Positions 57,492 through 64,000 of a DNA stretch of 64,000 nt are shown here, in pieces; the first letter of the stretch is position 1, and each line of letters starts with the position of its first letter. The notes beneath the pieces are model-generated. The model did no database searches, had not been told where the DNA came from, and worked only from the letters and a program-made list of their open reading frames with translations. Source of the stretch: Sanghuangporus weigelae (taxonomy: Eukaryota > Basidiomycota > Agaricomycetes > Hymenochaetales > Hymenochaetaceae); NCBI GenBank assembly GCA_033182465.1, contig CP137327.1, positions 868,001 through 932,000 on the forward strand, read 5' to 3'. Made by a program: the position numbers and the translations under genes.

Positions 57492-58683
57492 AGCTTCAGG
57501 TAAAGAAGAATGAAGACAGCGCACCCGTACTAAGCGGCATTTTATAAGTCTACTGTTGCCTATTATTAGCACGGACAGACTTCGCGCAGATGTGAAATAC
57601 AAGATGTTCGGCAGAAGCCAAGGCACACAGACAAATGTTTGTGCGAGTTTCTTATTGCTACTTGAGGCAAGTCGAAGCAAGTCGTGTCAAACAACGGCAT
57701 AGAACAGTAATCAGATACGCAGGACCCATGCGCAATCTTATCAGATGAAGCACCCGTGGAGAAGAATGCAGCGTTCTTGATACCACAAAGAGAGAGGAAT
57801 GTTACAGTTCATCTCACGAGCGCGGGAGATTCAAACCCAGCACAGCGTAAAATATGAGCTAACTTGAGGTTTGCTCGTCAGCGTCCACAGACGAAAAGGC
57901 ACGATAAGGCAATTTGCGGCGTTTCTCGGCTCGGAAATATAGTAAAGGCCCTCGACTGGTATCTGATATCCACTTATCACTGGGCCGATAAAGCGCGGCT
58001 CATTTTACCATGGAAATCGTCCTTCCTCACTCATCGGGTGACCGTGAATCTGTACACCTATAGGAAGATGTATATGCATATGTTTCCAGGCCGTCTTGTA
58101 TTCTCTGAATCCTATTATTTTAATGAGCACTGCCTGGCCCGTTATGATACAAAGGAAGCCTTGCCAAGCCAGAAGTGTGGATTGACTCGGAGGGACAGCG
58201 CGCAGCAACCTGCCAGAGTCGATGCTTCCAGGATGATCTGGAGGTCGTGTGCTCTGCAACCTACCCTTTAGCTCCGCACTGGCCTTTCCTCCAGGATCAA
58301 GCATACCAGATCTAGACGGAACAGAAAACCCCGGATTTCAATCGAGCGGCTCGGAGTTTAGCCGCACGCACTTACGATCGAACCTGCAAAAGACATTTCG
58401 CCACGAGGTCATGCCTCCCGCAGACCTCTTCGAACGGTGTACGTAGCGTATGCGCAGAGGAAAGATACCCTCCGACGAAATCCATCACTTTACGAGTACG
58501 TGATGACTGATTTGGAGGACGAAATGGAAATTGGCATTCATATTTCACGTGGTTCTGGTTCTCATCGATCCGACGACGACACGTGCACTTCCCCACATTC
58601 TTTGCAGCGCAGGGAATCGGGAACGACTAACGACCACCACCATCACCTCTCTTCATCCTCGAACATCTGCACCGCCCTAAATC
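57492..58683. other. Divergent intergenic region, MFS gene and MDH
   Basis: 1.2 kb between two outward-reading starts. No coding exon was recognised. A box-B-like string on the minus strand (57823-57840) was rejected as a tRNA gene. Confidence 0.5.
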
Positions 58684-60186
58684 ATGACGAAGGCTGTCGT
58701 ACTCGGTGCTGCAGGTGGGCAGAGGAAAGAATGATACTGTTCGCCACATTGACGAATCAATACAGGCGGCATTGGCCAACCGTTGTCGTTATTGCTCAAG
58801 ACAAGCCCGCTGATCTCTGAGGTGATTGCATATACTACTTTTTTCGTTTTGTGAATAATATTAACAAAAGTTACGGAATATAACAGCTGAGCCTTTATGA
58901 TATCGTTAACACTCCCGGTGTCGCCGCCGACCTGTCTCATATCGACACTCCTGCCAAAGTCGAGGGTTACCTACCCCCGGATGATGGTCTCGGAAAGGCC
59001 CTCAAGGGTGCAGACATCGTCGTTATTCCGGCAGGTGTCCCGAGGAAGCCCGGTGTAAGTACGCTTTGATATCTGGATGAAAAAGAACGTGTCTCAACAT
59101 TCGCGATCCCAATAGATGACAAGGTGCGTCTAAGGTAGATATATGCGCTCCGAATCGATACTGATCGATTGTGGCACAGAGATGATCTCTTCAAGGTAAA
59201 CTCAGAGAATCGTGCGTTACACCAACTTTTGCTTACAGGCAGCAGATCAACGCGGGCATCGTCCGCGACCTTGCAACCGGTATCGCCAAGGTCGCACCAA
59301 AAGCTTTTGTTCTGGTCATCTCCAATCCCGTTAATTCCACCGTTCCGATTGTTGCCGAGGTCTTCAAGCAACATAACGTATTCGACCCGAAGAGGCAAGT
59401 ATCTTTTGAAACCCAATCCGTATTCTCGTGACCAATCAGAGTCCAGGATTTTCGGTGTCACGACGTTGGACGTCGTTCGTGCTTCGACTTTCGTTGCGGA
59501 AAAAATCGGAGACTTATCCGTGGCACCTGCCGTATCGGTCCCTGTCGTAGGTGGTCACAGTGGTGTAACTGTATGTTTTTTGTGCAGTTTCTGGTTCTTA
59601 TATGTCACCTGACGATTACGAAGATTGTGCCATTGCTTTCGCAATCCTCTCACCCACTACCCGCTAACTTGACAGAGGATGATATCAAGGCACTCACGGA
59701 TCGCGTACAATATGGAGGCGATGAGGTCGTCAAGGCAAAAGATGGTGCAGGATCTGCGACGCTTTCGATGGCGTACGCTGGGGCGGAATTTGCCGCGAAG
59801 CTGCTACGCGCAATCAAAGGAGAGAAGGGAATTGTCGCACCCACCTTTGTACATCTTACTGCGCACGAAGGCGGAAAGAAAGTCCAAGGAGAAATCGAAG
59901 CTCCTCTTGACTTCTTCTCAGCTCGTGTTGAGTTAGGAGTACGTGGTCCATATTGCTTGAAAGAAAAGTCACTCACCGACTATTCCTGGCTCAGGGTAAC
60001 GGCGTCGAGAAGATTCTTCCGATCGGAAAGATTTCGAGCTATGAACAGACCCTCTTGGAGGCTGCTGTGCCGGAGCTCAAGGCCAACATCGAGAAGGTGC
60101 CATCATCGGTGATCACTTGAAACTTCGCCTTCTGACGTGTGTTGATTTCACAGGGCGTCTCCTTTGTCCAAGCACCTAAGCTCTAG
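58684..60186 (+). CDS. Malate dehydrogenase (NAD), no presequence
   Basis: Interconverts malate and oxaloacetate with NAD. Ten exons (58684-58714, 58766-58821, 58887-59054, 59116-59123, 59180-59195, 59246-59394, 59447-59570, 59624-59938, 59995-60096, 60154-60186) total 1002 bases, or 333 residues. The protein begins at once with the NAD fold ([20 protein letters not shown]), then [15 protein letters not shown], the substrate loop [38 protein letters not shown] and the active-site VVGGHSGVT. There is no mitochondrial leader, so it is cytosolic or peroxisomal. The tail ends A-P-K-L, a weak type 1 peroxisomal signal. Exon 4 has only 8 bases (M-T and part of R) and exon 5 has 16. Intron 59395-59446 starts GC. 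Confidence 0.92.
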
Positions 60187-60504
60187 ATCTGAAAGAGCGT
60201 TAGAAGTGAAGGAGACTGGAACTATAGACAGCTTGCCCATGAATCGTAAGATTGGATACCTAAATTTGTGTTGGTATGTATTACAAGTGTATAAATGCGA
60301 AAGTTGTGGGAATGAGGTTGGGCAGCAACATGTAGAGTGCTTCTCCAGCAAAACTGTTTCTTTGTTTCCGTGACATCACGATGTGATGAATACCACGTGG
60401 GTGTGACCTATCATGATCTGTATGTGTCTGGTGTCTATTCTGCCGGTGCCACTTCCTTCCTTCCTCACTCTACAGCGTCTCGCTCTCTAATCATACTTTA
60501 TTAT
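60187..60504. other. Intergenic region, MDH to next gene
   Basis: Contains the MDH 3' end and the promoter of the following gene. Nothing else was seen. Confidence 0.5.
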
Positions 60505-61673
60505 ATGTCAAGCTCCTCTTCTCATCTATGTGCTCAAAGTAATGATATCGCGAATGAGATCAATGACATTCACGATGTCATTAAGAGCCTAATGGGCGGT
60601 CCTGCAGGCCAGGACTGCTTGCAGAAGTTTAAATTCATTTGCCAGGAACTGGAGGAGCTCTTCCAACAATACCCGAACATTAAAAAGAACGAAGAAGTAT
60701 CCGAAGTAGAAAGAAATGTGAGTGGTCGCTTCTCAGGTTGTTTTATGCCACTCGTACTTATTATGTGGCTGAAAGCTCGTCGTTGCTACCCTGGCAAGTC
60801 CCGAGCCTGAAGGCATTTTTCTAATCGCTCAACATTGCAGTTTATACTTCAGCGCTGCATCGAATACTATCTGCGTCACCTTGATGACGATGTCCTTCAA
60901 GTCTCCTTGGAGACTTTCGATGTTCAATCAGAGTCCGACAGAGTTGTTGTCGAAGTCCATCCTGCGGCGAACCTCTTGATAGGACTTCTGTCGGTCGCAA
61001 CAGAACAGATCAAGCTGTTCAAAGATGATAGCTTGTTTGGTAAGTCTATAGAATTAATAAACACAAACAAGACTAACAAAAAGCAGCACGATATTGTAAA
61101 TTCGTCACGCTGGCATGCGGCTTTGTTCCATCGCTAGATCCTCAGCCATCCCGACCTGTTCACTCTACAAATACCCTTGAGTTTCTCATGACCGTCAATT
61201 TCTGCATTTCGGACATTGGCTCTGGCTGGCGACCAACTCTTAGCACTGCGTCATCCATTTTTAGCGAAGAAGTCTTGACACCTTCCGATGCGACCGTAGA
61301 CGCGGTGATGTGCGCTATAGCTGGACCCTCTGGCGAAACTCCTGGATGTCTTGCGGAAGATAAAGATGTTGACCATATAATCTCTGGCGGTCTAGGTCTT
61401 TTGGGAGGTCGACGTAAACATGCTTGCGAATCTGGCTCCGATACAAACTCTTCGCTCTCCGATCCTCCTCCTGCTCAAAACAATGAACAAGAACTCTCAC
61501 CTGCAGATGATAGCTTCGAACAGCGTTCTCCGACGAATAATAGATCTGAGACGAAGGAACAGTCAGGGAAAAGGAAGAGGTCCACGACTCAAAAGAAGAA
61601 CACGTCCAAAAGACAGAAGAAATCGCCGTCACAATCGAGCCCTGACAAAGAGAATATCCACCAAGATACATAA
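60505..61673 (+). CDS. Unidentified protein with a basic C-terminus
   Basis: Three exons (60505-60717, 60841-61039, 61087-61673) total 999 bases, or 332 residues. The N-terminal 140 residues are helical (IANEINDIHDVIKSLM, CLQKFKFICQELEELFQQYPNI, RCIEYYLRHLDDDVLQVSLETFD). The second half contains LLGGRRKHACESGSD, an acidic/serine part and a basic tail (GKRKRSTTQKKNTSKRQKK) that looks like a nuclear localisation signal. The serine/proline ending SQSSPDKENIHQDT may be a phosphorylation region. All splice sites are GT-AG and phases agree. I do not recognise the family. Confidence 0.65.
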
Positions 61674-62129
61674 TACTTGTGCTGTACGAAACGACTACCA
61701 ACGCCTCGCAATGTTTCTTGCATTCACCTTTTTTCCTGTTATAGTTATATCAGACAGTTGCATTGTTATAAATTGCGCGTTAAAATAGATTTCCTTTAAT
61801 TGTTGAACTGCAACCTTCCAGCGACTCTTACTCCTTTCCTAATTCCCTCTGCCTTTTGTGTTGAACGCTGTGCATTTTCAGTGATGTGCCATGCGATAAG
61901 TTGATGTGGAAACGTGAACGTGGATTCCTCTTGTCGATCGATCAAAAACTGATAAGCGCTGGAACTTCTTTCAAAATTCGGACCAAATTAGCACCGCTTC
62001 AGCTTGACAGAGGCGCCCACAGCCGCCATAATCCAGCAATGCCGCCATCATCAGTCTCCCTCCTACCCCCACCTACCTTCCCATTGACTATGTTCCTTAT
62101 GCATGTTAGTTCCTTGACGAATCTACAAG
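61674..62129. other. Intergenic region between two unidentified genes
   Basis: No feature recognised. Confidence 0.5.
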
Positions 62130-64000
62130 ATGGAAACTGATGTTCGTGGTACTGATGGTACGTCCACAACCTTCTTGGTTGACGTTCTCGCAGGTATTTA
62201 CCTGCCATTCAACCAAGGAGCTCAAGGGCGAGATTTTGCCAATGAAACATGGGTAGAAGATGGCAGAATGCTGTCGCCGACCTCAAATGCAACGATGGAC
62301 AGTGAACGGCGCAGTTTGACGAGCCCGAACCATCGTATCGTGCAGAGGCGCTGGACGAATCCGGAGGATGATTTGAGATCGCATGCCAGCTTGCATAGCA
62401 AAGTCAGCAGAGCAGATCTCAGTGATGCGGGTATTTCTAGTGCGTATACCATATTAGATGTCCATGTCGAAGAGCGTCGCTGACGTTCTCGTTTGCTCTC
62501 GTTCTGATAGCTACGCCAAGCGAAAAGGGACAACACGCGACCAAAGCGGCTCCTCCAGTTGCCGTTGGTGAATTCAAGGAATTCATATGGTAATTTGTAT
62601 TCCAATTCGAGAAGTTTCCGGTGTTGCTGACTATTCGTCCAGGGCATGCCAGGACGTTGAGAAATATGTGCGTACAATGCTATGCTTCGTAACAATTGAG
62701 TTGAGATTAGACGCTCAACTTTGATGCACAGCTCGAGAGTTTCACACATCAAGTGCAGAAGCTTGGCTCTGCCTTCGGGCTCGTCAAAGCATCCCGTGAA
62801 CTGCACAACAATCTCTCACAGGTCCGGGCGTACTTTGAGGAGAATGCCCAGACGTTGGGTCTCCTGCTGAACAAGATCAAGGCAGCGAAGAGCCCGAAGC
62901 AAGCAAAGAAGCGTAAGAAGCGTCGAGGGACTTTATCTGGTCATTCCAATGGAGCATCAAGTATATCAGAGAACTCGACGGATAACTTCATTGGAGCGCT
63001 AAACAAGCTTGCCAAGTCAGTGAATAGATTTTATTCAGGTACGCGCCTTTTGCGAGTAAAGAAGGTCCTTTTTTTCTGATATTCTCCAAGCTGTCATGGA
63101 TTTTGAAGATTATAATGATGATGAAGGGAATAAGGCTCTACAAGAATTTGAGATAGAACTCAGGGTGTGTACTTTGATGATTCATCTGTTATGATCTAAT
63201 AGTATCCTGTTCATGCTATGTAGGTACTCTCTGGAGGTCTTGAATTCTTCAGTACGTCTTTGTTTCCCAGTCCTACTTCACATTATCTACAGCATATCAA
63301 TCCCGCCTGTATTAATCCGCATGCCTATCTACAGGTGTTGATGGAGAATCCCATGAGCTGCGAAGATTCGTAACCGCACGTGCTAGCTCTTTGAGAGCGC
63401 ACTTGGACAATCTGTCCGATGCTTTGAATCGATTTGAGACTATCGGTGAATATATTTCTGCCGTCATGCCAAGCTGATGCACTGATATTCGTCAGGGATA
63501 CCGTGCATAAGTTTTGCGCAGAAGCGCTCGTCAAAGATGCTTTTGAACGCCGCAACGGTGGCAACATTCTTTGCGGGCGTTGCAGGCAAGTCGGCCCGTT
63601 TGAACATGTTTGGCATAGCAGGATAATAATGATGCTATATAGCTACGACTCTTCAATATTCCGTAGAGTTGCCTTCCTCAAAGAGAGAAGAAGTGATCAA
63701 CACTCTTTGGTTCATATCCCTGGTCTTGAGCATTGGCGCTGCGATCACTGGAATGTTGGCTATGACGTGGCGGCTTGCAGTATTGTATGTGCTGTTTGCC
63801 AAGTTGAATTATTGTGGTTACCGACCATAGCATTTTATCCATCGGTTTAAGCTCAAGTCCAAAACGCCATCTTCCCTGGTATATCAGATTCTGGTTTAGG
63901 TCCGGTTACTTGGTGTTGCTTATTGCTTCCGTCATCGCGTTTCTTGCCGGACTTGTCATATTCGTTTTCGATACGATGGTAAGAGAAAGCGATTCGCAAG
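62130..64000 (+). CDS. Unidentified membrane protein (3' end outside the window)
   Basis: A multi-exon gene from ATG 62130 and still open at the right edge, where a GT donor follows codon ATG at about 63978. The soluble first half contains GEFKEFIWACQDVEKYLESFTHQVQKLGSAFGLV, a lysine-rich stretch (KQAKKRKKRRG) and helices such as ALQEFEIEL and RASSLRAHLDNLSDALNRFE. The C-terminal part seen has hydrophobic segments: TLWFISLVLSIGAAITGMLAMTW (about 63690-63760) and YLVLLIASVIAFLAGLVIFVF (about 63905-63970), which look like membrane spans. The layout recalls Agaricomycete-specific multi-span proteins of unknown function. Internal exon borders between 63020 and 63650 are approximate. Confidence 0.55.

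Noticed and set aside
57823-57840. Box-B-like string GGTTTGAATCTCC on the minus strand as a tRNA gene
   Set aside because: The T-arm stem does not pair properly, there is no room for an anticodon arm between the A-box-like and B-box-like strings, and the acceptor ends do not match.
58684-60186. Mitochondrial malate dehydrogenase with an upstream leader exon
   Set aside because: The ATG directly precedes the NAD-binding strand and no in-frame leader exon with proper splice sites was found upstream.

Overview
The window is nuclear DNA of a filamentous basidiomycete, most likely an Agaricomycete. Nearly every recognisable gene is cut by many short introns of about 45-75 bases with GT-AG ends. 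Gene order mixes both strands with no operons. Several proteins belong to families typical of mushroom-forming fungi: an F-box protein with a leucine-rich-like tail, a BTB protein, a TKL-type kinase relic and a lineage-typical TPR protein. I built exon models by hand from splice signals, and they usually summed to whole codon numbers. Family names come from remembered motifs, not from a search.

Layout. 0-10 kb: the 3' end of a D-arabinono-1,4-lactone oxidase, a Ubc7-type E2, a mitochondrial 2-oxodicarboxylate carrier with two micro-exons, an intronless dihydrofolate synthase (FOL3) and an otubain. 10-18 kb: an accessory stretch with a decayed tandem kinase, a truncated F-box-family copy beside its full-length relative, and a 629-bp hAT-like MITE with a perfect 8-bp target duplication. 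18-32 kb: a large BTB protein, SRP9 with two very long introns, a PTR2 peptide transporter and the RNA polymerase III subunit RPC2. 32-43 kb: an ERCC6L2/Rad26-like SNF2 ATPase divergent from RPC2, eIF2D divergent from an NHP6-type HMG protein, and a short oxysterol-binding protein. 43-64 kb: an EFM7-type methyltransferase, two unidentified proteins, the TPR protein, an MFS transporter, a malate dehydrogenase without a presequence, and an incomplete membrane protein at the right edge.

Most genes are housekeeping functions: ERAD ubiquitination, folate synthesis, dicarboxylate transport and malate metabolism, Pol III transcription, translation initiation, protein targeting and DNA repair. They are not functionally clustered. 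The parts that stand out are the MITE with its palindrome arrays, the micro-exons of 5, 7 and 8 bases, five GC-AG introns in four genes, the kinase relic, and several gene-poor gaps of 1.7-2.7 kb. I did not find a convincing new multi-gene system.
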